Shown in pieces: positions 1 to 8,984 of a DNA stretch of 64,000 bases. The notes under the pieces were generated by a model. That model saw nothing but the letters and a program-made list of their open reading frames with translations. It was not told the DNA's origin and ran no database searches. A program made the position numbers and the translations under genes. Numbering within the stretch: position 1 is the stretch's first letter; the number at the start of each line of letters is the position of its first letter. The DNA is from DASWZN01 sp036404435 (GTDB lineage Bacteria; Acidobacteriota; Terriglobia; Bryobacterales; Bryobacteraceae): NCBI GenBank assembly GCA_036404435.1, contig DASWZN010000035.1, positions 25,823 to 89,822 of the forward strand, read 5' to 3'.

Positions 1-98
1 AAGGCTTCATGATGGACCCCGAAGCCACCGTCAGCGCCCTCGTCTTCCACCACCCCGACTGCGCGTATTTTAGTGTGGAGGAGGGAACGGAGCCATGA
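1..98 (+). CDS. metH: Methionine synthase MetH, C-terminal end (partial)
   Basis: Only the last 31 codons are in the window, read from base 3 to TGA at 96-98. The residues GFMMDPEATVSALVF then HHPDCAYFSV match what I know of the end of the AdoMet-binding activation domain of cobalamin-dependent methionine synthase. That domain reductively re-methylates the cobalamin. The stop overlaps the ATG of the next gene (ATGA), so the two may be translationally coupled. A copy of this tail recurs at 885-943. The identification rests on a short segment. Confidence 0.65.
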   Translation, partial: GFMMDPEATVSALVFHHPDCAYFSVEEGTEP

Positions 99-712
99 AG
101 TTTTGCGCGTGCGTGTGCGTTCTTGCAGGCGTGGCTTTGGGGCAGGTTCCCCATCAACATCACCCGCCCTCGTCGGGCGAGTACGCCAAGGTGCTCGAAG
201 ACCCTTCCCGCGATGAGTGGCAGAAACCGCACGAGGTGGTGATGGCGCTGGATCTGAAATCGACGGACGCTATCGCTGACATTGGCGCCGGCACCGGCTA
301 TTTCGCGCGCCGTTTCGCCCTCCACGCCGGCAAGGTTTACGCCGTCGATATCGACGAGAAACTGCTCGCCATCGCGGGAAGGGACGCCCCAGCGAACCTG
401 ACCACCGTGCTCGCCGCTCCCGATGACCCGCGCCTCCCCGAGCGCTCCGTCGACATCGTCTTCTTCTGCGACGTGTTGCATCACATCGAAAACCGCGCCT
501 CGTATTACCGGAAGCTTGCCAGGATACTGAAGCCGGGAGGGCGCATCGTGGTGATCGACTTTTACGAGAAGTCCCTACCCGTCGGACCTCCGCCGTCCAT
601 GAAACTTTCCAGCGAGAAGGTGATCGCCGAGTTGCGCGACGCGGGCTTTGCGCTTGTCAAGCGGCTCGACACTCTGCCGTATCAGTATTACTTGTTTTTC
701 GAGAACCGATGA
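95..712 (+). CDS. Exported class I SAM-dependent methyltransferase
   Basis: 205 residues. An N-terminal hydrophobic segment (about residues 1-16, MKFCACVCVLAGVALGQ) looks like a signal peptide. A Rossmann methyltransferase domain follows, with motif I DIGAGTGYFARRF near residue 63, an acidic strand end YAVDID, and a post-I CDVLHH motif near 126. The substrate is unknown. Exported methyltransferases of this kind, with a His-rich spacer after the signal, are common in Acidobacteria (family knowledge). The start overlaps the metH stop, and the stop overlaps the start of the truncated nth-like fragment. The substrate cannot be read from the sequence. Confidence 0.85.
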   Translation: MKFCACVCVLAGVALGQVPHQHHPPSSGEYAKVLEDPSRDEWQKPHEVVMALDLKSTDAIADIGAGTGYFARRFALHAGKVYAVDIDEKLLAIAGRDAPANLTTVLAAPDDPRLPERSVDIVFFCDVLHHIENRASYYRKLARILKPGGRIVVIDFYEKSLPVGPPPSMKLSSEKVIAELRDAGFALVKRLDTLPYQYYLFFENR

Positions 713-884
713 GACTTCCCAAGCTGCTCGCCACTCTCGAGCGCCTTTACGGACCTCCCGGTCCGCCGCACCCCACCGACCCGTACGAAATGATTCTCCA
801 CAACAACTGTGGCTACCCGGCCACGGACGCCTCCTGCACCAAGGGCCTCGATGCGCTCAAGAGCGAAATCGGCCTGCGCCCGGA
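709..884 (+). pseudogene. Truncated copy of the nth-like gene
   Basis: Bases 709-884 closely match 2042-2217, the first 58 or so codons of the nth-like gene (shared residues include GPPGPP, TDPYEMILHNNCGYPATDAS). Similarity ends abruptly at cccgga. The next bases (tcgtcttccaccacc) belong to a second copy of the metH 3' end in another frame, so the reading frame is lost. This is a remnant of a duplication or deletion event, with no HhH or Fe-S region left. Confidence 0.85.
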
Positions 885-1057
885 TCGTCTTCCACCACCC
901 CGACTGCGCCTACTTCAGCGTGGATGCGGGGGAGGAGGTGTAGCTTGCTTGTAACCAGGAAGCCCGTCGTCAGCGGGTGGCACGCAGCCCAGAAGCTGCC
1001 GTCGTCCACGCTGACGATGACTTGGACGTAGTCGTCAGTGTTCTCAACGAGTGTCAC
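857..1057 (-). pseudogene. Small ORF cut short by the rearrangement
   Basis: The GTG at 1057-1055 overlaps the TGA of the upstream membrane protein (GTGA), typical of a coupled operon partner. The first 38 residues (MTLVENTDDYVQVIVSVDDG and on to about FLVTSK) look like ordinary protein. Beyond about base 945 the frame runs antisense through the metH-tail and nth remnants, so the native C-terminus appears to be lost. The family is not recognised. It may still be translated as a 66-residue protein. Confidence 0.4.
885..943 (+). pseudogene. Duplicated metH 3' tail
   Basis: Bases 885-943 repeat the end of the metH fragment at the window start: HHPDCAYFSV, then a diverged DAGEEV and TAG at 941-943. 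It sits directly after the truncated nth-like fragment and out of its frame. No upstream metH sequence is present, so it is a leftover tail. Confidence 0.75.
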
Positions 1058-1992
1058 CTCGAGCTGGTAGTGGTTGCCTCAACCTGAACCTGATAGTTGT
1101 GGTCGTTACGCTCGCCAGCCAGCTCCGAGACGATCTGCTCCCACGGCATCGACGACCATCGCTTGACCTCGGCCTCCAGCACGGGGCGGAACTGCTCTCT
1201 CCGGGACACCAGTTCACGTTTCGTCCAGCCCAGACCTTTGGACGATTCCAGCATCAGAATGCTCGTGAGCCACAACAACCAGACCGCGTGCCCCACCTTC
1301 TCCAGCCGGGCAGCGAGGGCGCTTCCCTTGTCGAAGGACGACCACACCATCGCTCCCATGCCCGCGAGCGCAAGCCACAAGTAAATCTGCACGTACCATT
1401 TCAAAGCCCGCTCGCTCCAGTGCGGCTGCGGGTTCGAGCCCGAGCCGACGCCGGCCGGGGCGAACATCCAGTACACCAGGAGCATGGCGAAAGCTGCCAA
1501 GAACGGCCCCGATCCACCAGGCCTGGCGAGTCTGACATATCCCCAGACGTGCAGCGCGCAGGCGGCCGGCAGTATCGCGACGCACAGCCTCCGAAACAAG
1601 CGAACCTGCGCAGCCGAGGGCACGGGTTCGGCCGGCGTTTCGACCGGCTCGGCGGGGACGCGGTCCCGCATTATCAGCCAGTACCCGCCTCGCCAGAGCG
1701 ACGTTGCCAGCGCGGCGCCCACGAAGCCCGCCAGCATCGGGTTAATCCGCCCCAGCGTCCTCAGCACTGCGACGTACCAAGGGTCATTCGCCAGCACGGA
1801 AAACGTGCCAACCCGATCCTCCACCACGGCCAGGGTCAACCATGCCACACCTGCGCCAAGCAGCCCTGCCATGACGTCTGAAGGCCGCAACCGCCACGGC
1901 CTGCGCGACGCCGCGTCGGCGACGTATGCGACGCCGAGGGATGTTGCGATCAGGCTGGCAAGGATCGCGCAGAGAAGGAAAACGGCAAGCAC
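1054..1992 (-). CDS. Multi-pass membrane protein of unknown function
   Basis: 312 residues with about seven hydrophobic segments, beginning at the N-terminus (VLAVFLLCAILASLIATSL), and a charged soluble C-terminus. I do not recognise the family. The reading frame could extend to 2070, but that would overlap the divergent nth-like gene. The GTG at 1992 is favoured because a TATAAT box (2004-1999) lies 6 bases before it, the leaderless arrangement seen at many genes here. It is coupled to a truncated downstream ORF. Confidence 0.65.
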   Translation of the reverse strand: MLAVFLLCAILASLIATSLGVAYVADAASRRPWRLRPSDVMAGLLGAGVAWLTLAVVEDRVGTFSVLANDPWYVAVLRTLGRINPMLAGFVGAALATSLWRGGYWLIMRDRVPAEPVETPAEPVPSAAQVRLFRRLCVAILPAACALHVWGYVRLARPGGSGPFLAAFAMLLVYWMFAPAGVGSGSNPQPHWSERALKWYVQIYLWLALAGMGAMVWSSFDKGSALAARLEKVGHAVWLLWLTSILMLESSKGLGWTKRELVSRREQFRPVLEAEVKRWSSMPWEQIVSELAGERNDHNYQVQVEATTTSSR

Positions 1993-1998
1993 AAGGCA

Positions 1999-2004
1999 AT
2001 TATA
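1999..2004 (-). promoter_or_regulatory. -10 box TATAAT for the membrane protein
   Basis: A perfect TATAAT on the minus strand ends 6 bases before the GTG at 1992. There is no Shine-Dalgarno sequence between them. It decides the start codon chosen for that gene. Confidence 0.55.
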
Positions 2005-2041
2005 CGCGCGAGTTGTTCCTACGCTACCTTGTAGGCAGCGA

Positions 2042-2731
2042 ATGACGAGCCTGCCCAAACTACTCGCCACTCTCGAGCGTCACTACGGACCTCCCGGTCC
2101 GCCGCGCCCCACCGACCCGTACGAGATGATTCTCCACAACAACTGCGGCTACCCGGCCACGGACGCCTCCTGCGCCAAGGGCTTCGATGCGCTCAGGAGC
2201 GAGGTCGGCCTCCGCCCGGACGACATCCTCGCCGCGACCGATCGAAAACTCGCCGGTCTCATGCGGCTGGGTGGCATCGTCCCCGATGTCCGCGCGGCGC
2301 GCCTCAAGGAAGTCGCCGCTCTCGTGAAGCACACCTATGGCGGCGACCTCGGAGCGGTCCTGAAGAAGCCTCTGCCCGAGGCGCGGAAGGCGCTGAAGAA
2401 GTTCCCCACCATCGGCGATCCAGGAGCGGACAAGATCCTGCTGTTCAGCCGGACGGCGCCCGTCGCCGCGGTGCCCTCCAACTGCCTGCAGGTGCCGCTC
2501 CGTCTCGGCTTCGGCGACGAGAAGAAGAACTGGGCTGCCAGTTACCACTCGGCGCAGGAGGCCATCCGGGCCGAACTGCCCGCGGACTGCGACGCGCTCC
2601 TCCGCGCCTATCAGCTGCTGAAGCGCCACGGCCAGGAACTCTGCAAACGCTCCCGGCCGCTGTGCGGATCCTGCCCGGTCTCCGCCGATTGCCCCTGGTA
2701 CAAGGCCAACCCAGCCGCCGTGGCACAATGA
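2042..2731 (+). CDS. Endonuclease III-like HhH-GPD protein with Fe-S cluster
   Basis: 229 residues, the size of endonuclease III. The C-terminal Cys pattern C201-X6-C208-X2-C211-X5-C217 is the [4Fe-4S] loop of Nth/MutY glycosylases. The hairpin region is FPTIGDPGADKILLF near 121, and the segment where Nth has VDTH reads VPSN near 144. The usual catalytic Lys of the hairpin and the following Asp are therefore absent by my alignment. It may bind DNA without lyase activity or use other residues. The stop overlaps ATGA at 2728. A truncated copy lies at 709-884. Confidence 0.8.
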   Translation: MTSLPKLLATLERHYGPPGPPRPTDPYEMILHNNCGYPATDASCAKGFDALRSEVGLRPDDILAATDRKLAGLMRLGGIVPDVRAARLKEVAALVKHTYGGDLGAVLKKPLPEARKALKKFPTIGDPGADKILLFSRTAPVAAVPSNCLQVPLRLGFGDEKKNWAASYHSAQEAIRAELPADCDALLRAYQLLKRHGQELCKRSRPLCGSCPVSADCPWYKANPAAVAQ

Positions 2732-2736
2732 TACCC

Positions 2737-3759
2737 ATGAAAGCACTCTTCATCGGCGGAACCGGAATCATCAGCACCGCGTGTACCGCGCTGGCGGTCG
2801 AGCGCGGCATCGATCTCACGCTTGTCACCCGCGGGCGGCACGCGGCCAACATTCCCCACGGGGTCAAGGCGCTCACCCTGGATATTGACGATCCCTCGGC
2901 CGCGTCCGCGCTCGCGGGCGCATCCTTCGACGCCGTGGTCGATTGGACTGCGTACGTGCCGGCGCACATCGAGCGCGACCTGCGGCTGTTCCGCGGCCGC
3001 ACGGGGCAGTACATCTTCATCAGCTCCGCCAGCGCGTATCAGAAGCCGCCCACGCACTATCTTATTACCGAGTCCACCCCGCTCGCGAACCCTTACTGGC
3101 AGTACTCCCGCGACAAGATCGCCTGCGAGGAGCGCCTCATGCAGGCCTATCGCGAAGAGGGATTCCCCATCACCATCGTGCGCCCGTCACTTACTTATGG
3201 CGACACGCAAGTTACTCTTGCCGTCAACAGTTGGACCCGGTCTTACACCGTCGTGGACCGCATGCGCCGCGGCAAGAAAGTCATCGTGCCCGGCGACGGT
3301 TCCTCGCTGTGGGTCATCACGCACAACTCCGACCTCGCCAAGGGCCTGGTGGGATTGCTGGCGCATCCGCAGGCCATCGGCCACGCTTTCCACATCACCA
3401 GCGATGAAGTCATGACCTGGGACCAGTATTACCGGATCGTCGCCGAGGCCGCGGGTGCCGAGCTGCAACCGGTGCACATCGCCTCCGATTTCATCGCCGC
3501 CTGTCTGCCCGACGCGCTCGGCAGCCTGATCGGAGACAAGGCCGTCAGCACCGTCTTCGATAACACTAAGATCAAGCGCTTCGTCCCCGCTTACTGTGCC
3601 ACCGTGCCATTCGCCCAGGGAATCCGCCGCACGCTGGCCTGGTTCGACGCCGATCCCGCGCGCAAGCTCATCGACGCCGAAGCCGACGCCGCCTGGGACA
3701 AGCTGATCGACGCCTACGAATACGGAACCCGCGCGGCCCTCGATCGCTTTCAGGCCTAA
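2737..3759 (+). CDS. NAD-dependent epimerase/dehydratase-like (extended SDR)
   Basis: 340 residues. The N-terminus MKALFIGGTGIIST is the nucleotide-binding GxxGxxS/T motif of extended short-chain dehydrogenases. Further features are FISSASAYQKP near 90 and a YGDTQ-like segment in the middle. The substrate is probably a nucleotide sugar or related compound. An in-frame ATG at 2728 overlaps the nth-like stop and is the alternative start. The one at 2737 starts directly on the Rossmann strand. The gene converges with GH115, overlapping it by 3 bases. Confidence 0.8.
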   Translation: MKALFIGGTGIISTACTALAVERGIDLTLVTRGRHAANIPHGVKALTLDIDDPSAASALAGASFDAVVDWTAYVPAHIERDLRLFRGRTGQYIFISSASAYQKPPTHYLITESTPLANPYWQYSRDKIACEERLMQAYREEGFPITIVRPSLTYGDTQVTLAVNSWTRSYTVVDRMRRGKKVIVPGDGSSLWVITHNSDLAKGLVGLLAHPQAIGHAFHITSDEVMTWDQYYRIVAEAAGAELQPVHIASDFIAACLPDALGSLIGDKAVSTVFDNTKIKRFVPAYCATVPFAQGIRRTLAWFDADPARKLIDAEADAAWDKLIDAYEYGTRAALDRFQA

Positions 3760-6491
3760 CGGCGGTAACTCTCCGGCGGGCCGAGGTAACTCGGTTGCGC
3801 GCCGCCCAGGTCCACCACGAGCTTCTCCAGCACGACGCCAGGATCGACCATCCAGAACTTCAGTGTGTGGGCGCCCGATCCGGCCAGCGTGTGCACGGTC
3901 CGCAGCTTGCGCACATTGTCTTTGACCGACGTCTCCCAGTCCGCCTGCGAGTTCTGCGCCAGCGCATCGATGACTTGCGGCGGCTGGTCGTCGAAGGAAA
4001 CCGCGTAGCGGAGCCCGCGCCCGGGAACGAAATTCAGCGTCGGTGCGAGAATCGCCTCGACCTCGACCTCTCGCGGGTCGAACAGGTACATCTGGTATTC
4101 AAGGCGCGGAGAATTCTCCGGCGGAGCGACACTCGCGGCAGTTACTGGGAAGATACTCATGGCCGATAACGTCCGGCCGTAATCGGGAATCTTTTCCCAG
4201 CGCTCCTCGCCCGCGTCGATCTTGCGAGTATAGTGCTCCGCCTCAATGGAGACGTACCCGTCGGCTTCAACGAATCCTTTCAGGGCCTGCGCCTGCGGGT
4301 TGAACGAATCCACTCGTACCTTGACGGGCGGCCCGCCCGCTCCGCTAATCTCCACGTACCCGCTGGCCGAACCCTGCGGCGCGCTGCTCCAATCCACGCT
4401 GACGCACAGCCGCTTCTCCTTCTCGATCCGGCCGTGCGTGGCGCTCAGCACGATCCAGGGAGCGCTGGCGGTCGCCGAGAACTCGAACGGCGCGCGGCCC
4501 CGGTTGAAGACGTCTATGTGCCGGCGCGGCTGGTTGAATACGTCGAACGGCGGCAGGGCATCGGGCGCTACCCCCATCCCGGCCGCCTCCGGAAGCTCGA
4601 TCTCCTTGACGGCGGGCATCGAGTTCTTGGGCGGCTCCTGCCAGTAGGTGTAGCCGATGTGCGTCTGATCCATCATGTGGTCCCACTTACCGTGGGCCAG
4701 CGTGTGGTTGTAATATGCCGATAAGTCCGCGTCCGCCTGAAACAGCGCCCGTGCCCGCGCGGCCCAATCGTTGGTTGAGGCGCGGCCTTGTTCGGCGTAC
4801 ATCCGGTTCTTCGCCACGGCGACGTAAAGCTCCGTCACCTGCGCGGCGGCCTTCGCCGGATGAAGCACCAGCTCGAAGAAAGCATCGCGTGCGCTCTCGG
4901 GCAACTCCTGCGAGATCCGCTCCGCCTGCGCGACGATCGAGTCGAACTCGCCCACCACCCGATCGGCCTCATCGTAGTTGACCAGGCTGTAAGTCGATGG
5001 CTCGAGCAGCTCTGGCTTGCGCCGCCCGTTGTATTTCAAAGTCGCCGAGACGATGTCCGCAATCTCGGCCGCGTGAGCCGGGCCGAATTGCCGCTCCGCC
5101 CAGAGCCGCGTGTATTCCCCCAGCCGCTCCTTAGGCCAACGGGCCGGGTCCCACGCCAGGTCGAGGAAGAACTCCGTAGGGAACTCCATCGGCTTCAGGT
5201 CGCCCACGTTCACGATCCAGATGCGGTCGGCGCCGTACTGCCAGGCCAGGTTCATCTGCTCCCAGACCTTCGGGATCGGGTTCGTGTCGATCCACTTGTA
5301 ATTGCGTGGGCCGCCGACGTAGTCGAAATGGTAGTAAATACCCGCGCCGCCGCTCCGCTGCCGTTCGGCTGGAGTCGGCAGGCGGCGTATGTTACCCCAG
5401 TTATCGTCGCACCACAGTAGCGTCACGTCATCGGGGACGCGCATTCCCTTCTCGTAATACTCCTGGACCTCCTTATAGAGCGCCCAGTCCTGCGGAACCT
5501 TCGTAACATCGGGATTCACTTCGGCCGCGAGGATCTTCCTCTGGTCCGCCACGATCCCTTCGAGCAGGGCGGTGTTGGCGCTCGCCGACATCGGCATATC
5601 GCCGTCCCCGCGCATCCCTATCGTGATGATGCTCTCGTAGTCCTTGTTGCGCCGCACGCCTTCTTCCCAGAAGGCGCGGAGGACGTCGGCGTTCTTGGTG
5701 TAGTCCCATGGCCCCGTGCCGTGCCGCTTCCACTCCTGCTGCGCCCGCAACATAGGCTCGTGATGCGAGGTCCCCATGACGACGCCGTACTCGTCGGCCA
5801 GCTTCGGGTTCAGTGGATCGTCCTCGTTGAAGGCGCTGTTCCACATGGCCGGCCAAAGGTAATTGCCTTTGAGCCGCAGCAGTAACTCGAATACCTTCTC
5901 GTAGAAGGCATGGTTATAGTTGCCGAACTTCTCCTTGACCCAGCCGGTCAGCGCCGGCTGCTCGTCGTTCAGAAAGATTCCGCGGTACTTGACCGCCGGT
6001 GGCCCCTCCACGTACGTGCCCGGCTTCACATAGAGAGCGTCCCGATACCGGACCGGCACATCGGCCCACCAATACCAGGGCGAGACGCCCATCTGCTCGG
6101 AGAGATCGTAAATGCCGTAGATCGTGCCGCGCTTATCGCTGCCCGCGATCACGAGCGCTCCCGGCAGGACTTGGATCAGAAACGATTCCCACTTGCCGGC
6201 GATCCGGCTGGCGTCGATCTTGCCCTCGCGAGCGAGCCGGGAGATGACGCGGCTCTTCCCGAGTGTCCCGACCAGGATGGTATTGACGCCCGCGGGCGTT
6301 GCGCCGGTGACCCGGCGAATGTCGTCCCGCAGATCGCCTGCCGCGCGCACCACGCCCGCGTAGTCGTCCGCATCCACGTCAACCGTAGCGCCGGCGAGTG
6401 CAAAGCTGCCGGGGCCCGGAGCGTCGGCCACGTACCGGGGCTGAGCGAGCAGGACGGACGCGAAGCTGAGGGCGGCGGCTAGAGATCTCAT
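3756..6491 (-). CDS. GH115 alpha-glucuronidase, secreted
   Basis: 911 residues with a signal peptide (MRSLAAALSFASVLLAQ). The body matches glycoside hydrolase family 115, which removes (4-O-methyl-)glucuronic acid from xylan. Recognisable stretches include GTIYGIYDLSEQMGVSPWYW near 122, GNYLWPAMWNSAFNEDDPLN near 205, VMGTSHHEPMLRAQQEWKR near 240 and LLWCDDNWGNIRRLPT near 355, with C-terminal beta-domains. The length is typical. It is divergent from GH9 across a 40-base gap with overlapping -10 boxes, which suggests coordinated control of hemicellulose breakdown. Confidence 0.93.
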   Translation of the reverse strand: MRSLAAALSFASVLLAQPRYVADAPGPGSFALAGATVDVDADDYAGVVRAAGDLRDDIRRVTGATPAGVNTILVGTLGKSRVISRLAREGKIDASRIAGKWESFLIQVLPGALVIAGSDKRGTIYGIYDLSEQMGVSPWYWWADVPVRYRDALYVKPGTYVEGPPAVKYRGIFLNDEQPALTGWVKEKFGNYNHAFYEKVFELLLRLKGNYLWPAMWNSAFNEDDPLNPKLADEYGVVMGTSHHEPMLRAQQEWKRHGTGPWDYTKNADVLRAFWEEGVRRNKDYESIITIGMRGDGDMPMSASANTALLEGIVADQRKILAAEVNPDVTKVPQDWALYKEVQEYYEKGMRVPDDVTLLWCDDNWGNIRRLPTPAERQRSGGAGIYYHFDYVGGPRNYKWIDTNPIPKVWEQMNLAWQYGADRIWIVNVGDLKPMEFPTEFFLDLAWDPARWPKERLGEYTRLWAERQFGPAHAAEIADIVSATLKYNGRRKPELLEPSTYSLVNYDEADRVVGEFDSIVAQAERISQELPESARDAFFELVLHPAKAAAQVTELYVAVAKNRMYAEQGRASTNDWAARARALFQADADLSAYYNHTLAHGKWDHMMDQTHIGYTYWQEPPKNSMPAVKEIELPEAAGMGVAPDALPPFDVFNQPRRHIDVFNRGRAPFEFSATASAPWIVLSATHGRIEKEKRLCVSVDWSSAPQGSASGYVEISGAGGPPVKVRVDSFNPQAQALKGFVEADGYVSIEAEHYTRKIDAGEERWEKIPDYGRTLSAMSIFPVTAASVAPPENSPRLEYQMYLFDPREVEVEAILAPTLNFVPGRGLRYAVSFDDQPPQVIDALAQNSQADWETSVKDNVRKLRTVHTLAGSGAHTLKFWMVDPGVVLEKLVVDLGGAQPSYLGPPESYRR

Positions 6492-6506
6492 CTGTTGTAA
6501 GCTCCA

Positions 6507-6519
6507 ACTATATTAGAAT
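6507..6519. promoter_or_regulatory. Overlapping divergent -10 boxes (GH115/GH9)
   Basis: The 40-base gap holds actatattagaat. On the plus strand TAGAAT (6514-6519) lies 12 bases before GH9. On the minus strand TATAGT (6512-6507) lies 15 bases before GH115. The boxes abut, so the polymerases would compete. Confidence 0.5.
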
Positions 6520-6531
6520 TCAAAGGCAGCT

Positions 6532-8952
6532 ATGAGACAAGCCTCCACCGTAGCGGCCCTCGCCTTCCTCGCCGCCTCGTCCCTCCTCGCGCTGGACCTC
6601 AAGGTGACCGACAAGGACACCCTCGACGCGCCCGGCCTCACCGTGGTCCTCTACCACAACGTCTTCGACGGCACCTTCGGCGACCAGAAGATGAGCGCGC
6701 TCGAGATCATTCTCCACGACGATCGCATCGCCACCAACGGCGATGTCCGTCTGCTGCCCACTCCCGAGCAGTGGGATCCCGGCCCGGTCTTCACCCGGCG
6801 CGTGGCCGACAAGGCCAACCGGCGGCTGACGGCCTATTGCTCGTATCCCGATCGCGGCCTCAGTTACCGCCTGGAAGTCACGGCGGAGGAGGACGGCATC
6901 CGCGTCGCCGTTCACCTCGACCAGCCCTTGCCCGAAGCGCTCGTGGGGCGCGCCGGTTTCAACCTGGAGTTCCTGCCTTCGGCCTACTTCGGGAAATCGT
7001 ACCTCCTCGACCGCGATTTCGGCATCTTCCCGCGCCATCCGAGCGGGCCGATGGAGAAGGGCCAGCCCCAGGCGCTGGCTTCCGGCCACAGCATCACGCT
7101 CGCTCCGGAAGATCCGCAAGTGCGCGTCGCCATCGCCTCCGAAGACGTCCCCCTGGCGCTCTATGACGGCCGCAACCGCGCTCAGAACGGCTGGTTCGTG
7201 GTTCGCAGCCTCATTCCCGCCGGCCGCACCGACAACGCTCTGGTCTGGCACATACGGCCGCACGTGATTCCCGGCTGGGTGCGTCCGCCGGTCATCGCGC
7301 ACAGCCAGGTGGGATACCACCCCGATGCCGAAAAGGTCGCCGTCCTGGAACTCGACCCGCGCTTCGACCCGCCTCCAACGGCGCGCGTCTTCAAGCTCAC
7401 CGAAGCCGGCTATGAGAAGGTCTTCGAAGGCCCCGCGATGCCCTGGGGCAAGTGGCTCCGCTACGTCTACGCCCGCTTCGACTTCTCCGCGGTGCGCGAG
7501 CCCGGCCTCTACGCGATCGAATACGCAGGCCAGCGCACAGAGCCGTTCCGCATCGCCCCCGATGTTTACCGCAACCACGTCTGGCAGCCCAGCCTCGACA
7601 CCTACCTCGCCGTCCAGATGGACCACGTCTCGGTGCGCGAAGCCTACCGCGTGTGGCACGGCGTTTCGCATCTCGACGACGCCCGACAGGCTCCGGTCAA
7701 CTACAAGCACTTCGACGGCTACGCGCAGGGCCCCACCACCGATTCGCCCTTCGAGCCCGGCCAGCACATCCCTGGCCTCAACGTGGGCGGCTGGTTCGAC
7801 GCCGGCGACTTCGACATACGCACCGCGAGCCAGGACGCCGCCATCATCGACCTGGCCTGGGCCATCGAGACCTTCCACCTCGCCTGGGACGAAACCACCG
7901 TAGACGAAAAGGCGCGCACGGTCGAGATCCGCAAGCCGGACGGCATTCCGGACGCGGTCCAGCAAGTCGAGCACGGCGTTCTGCAAGTGCTGGCGCAGTT
8001 TCAGGTCATCGGCCACAGCATTCCCGGCATCATCGAGCCGACGCTTCAGGAGTACACGCACCTGGGCGATGCCGCCTCGCAGACCGACGGCAGGATCTAC
8101 GGTCTGGAGTCCACGATCCCCGACGATCGCTGGGCCTTCACCACGCGCACTACGCCGCTGCAGTACGCCTCCGTCGCCGCCCTGGCCGCCGCCAGCCGCG
8201 TGCTCGCCGGCTACGACGACGCGCTCGCCTCCGAGTGCCTCGCCACCGCCCAGCGCGCCTGGGAGCAGGAGCACAAAGGTCCGCCGTCGCTATTCCACTC
8301 CTTCAACACCACGGGCGGGGAACTGACGGACGAGGAGATCAAGGCCGCGGTCGAGCTGTTGCTGGCGACCAAAGGCGGCGCGGTGTACCGCGCTCGTCTC
8401 GATGAGTTGGCGCCCGAGATCCGGCGGCGCATCGGCGGCTGGGGATGGATTGCCGTGCGCGCGCTTCCTTACATGGATGCGGCTTTCGCCCGCCAGCTCG
8501 AAGCCGCGGTCGGCGATTACAAGACCGGGCTCGACGCCGTGCTGGCGCGCAACCCCTTCGGCGTGCCCATGCGCGCGGGCAGTTGGGGCGGCGCCGGATC
8601 CGTCGCCGCTTTCGCCACCCGCATGTACTTCCTCCACGCGGCGTTCCCCAAGATCGTGGGACCCGAGTACACCCTGCGGGCGGTCAACTACCTGCTCGGG
8701 ACGCACCCGGTCTCGAGCGTTTCCTGGGTGTCGAGCATTGGGACCCGGTCCAAGCTGATCGCCTACGGCAACAACCGCGCCGACTACACGTTCATTCCGG
8801 GCGGCCTGGTTCCGGGCTTCGTCGTCGTGGACCCGGACTTCCCGGAGTCGAAGGACGACTGGCCGTTCCTGTGGTTCGAGAACGAATACGTGGTCCCCGC
8901 TGTGACCCAGTTCATCCTGGCGGCCAACGCCGCCGATGCCTTGGTGAAGTAG
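6532..8952 (+). CDS. GH9 family glycosidase (cellulase-type)
   Basis: 806 residues with a signal peptide (about 1-20). An N-terminal beta-domain of about 240 residues is followed by a cellulase N-terminal Ig-like domain (HSQVGYHPDAEKVAVLE, near 255). The GH9 (alpha/alpha)6 domain has GGWFDAGDFD near 420, which holds the catalytic-base Asp pair. The C-terminal FENEYVVPAVTQFILAANA carries the proton-donor Glu region. It probably cleaves beta-1,4-glucans or related glycans in the periplasm or outside the cell. It is paired with the divergent GH115. Confidence 0.9.
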   Translation: MRQASTVAALAFLAASSLLALDLKVTDKDTLDAPGLTVVLYHNVFDGTFGDQKMSALEIILHDDRIATNGDVRLLPTPEQWDPGPVFTRRVADKANRRLTAYCSYPDRGLSYRLEVTAEEDGIRVAVHLDQPLPEALVGRAGFNLEFLPSAYFGKSYLLDRDFGIFPRHPSGPMEKGQPQALASGHSITLAPEDPQVRVAIASEDVPLALYDGRNRAQNGWFVVRSLIPAGRTDNALVWHIRPHVIPGWVRPPVIAHSQVGYHPDAEKVAVLELDPRFDPPPTARVFKLTEAGYEKVFEGPAMPWGKWLRYVYARFDFSAVREPGLYAIEYAGQRTEPFRIAPDVYRNHVWQPSLDTYLAVQMDHVSVREAYRVWHGVSHLDDARQAPVNYKHFDGYAQGPTTDSPFEPGQHIPGLNVGGWFDAGDFDIRTASQDAAIIDLAWAIETFHLAWDETTVDEKARTVEIRKPDGIPDAVQQVEHGVLQVLAQFQVIGHSIPGIIEPTLQEYTHLGDAASQTDGRIYGLESTIPDDRWAFTTRTTPLQYASVAALAAASRVLAGYDDALASECLATAQRAWEQEHKGPPSLFHSFNTTGGELTDEEIKAAVELLLATKGGAVYRARLDELAPEIRRRIGGWGWIAVRALPYMDAAFARQLEAAVGDYKTGLDAVLARNPFGVPMRAGSWGGAGSVAAFATRMYFLHAAFPKIVGPEYTLRAVNYLLGTHPVSSVSWVSSIGTRSKLIAYGNNRADYTFIPGGLVPGFVVVDPDFPESKDDWPFLWFENEYVVPAVTQFILAANAADALVK

Positions 8953-8965
8953 GCGTAGCCTCTGG

Positions 8966-8971
8966 TAGACT
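8966..8971 (+). promoter_or_regulatory. -10-like TAGACT before methyltransferase
   Basis: TAGACT ends 13 bases before the ATG at 8985, in the short gap after GH9. No Shine-Dalgarno sequence is visible. Confidence 0.4.
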
Positions 8972-8984
8972 GTGGGCGAAGCTC

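Noticed and set aside
1993..2070. Extended N-terminus of the membrane protein to 2070
   Set aside because: It would overlap the divergent nth-like start. The TATAAT box supports GTG 1992.
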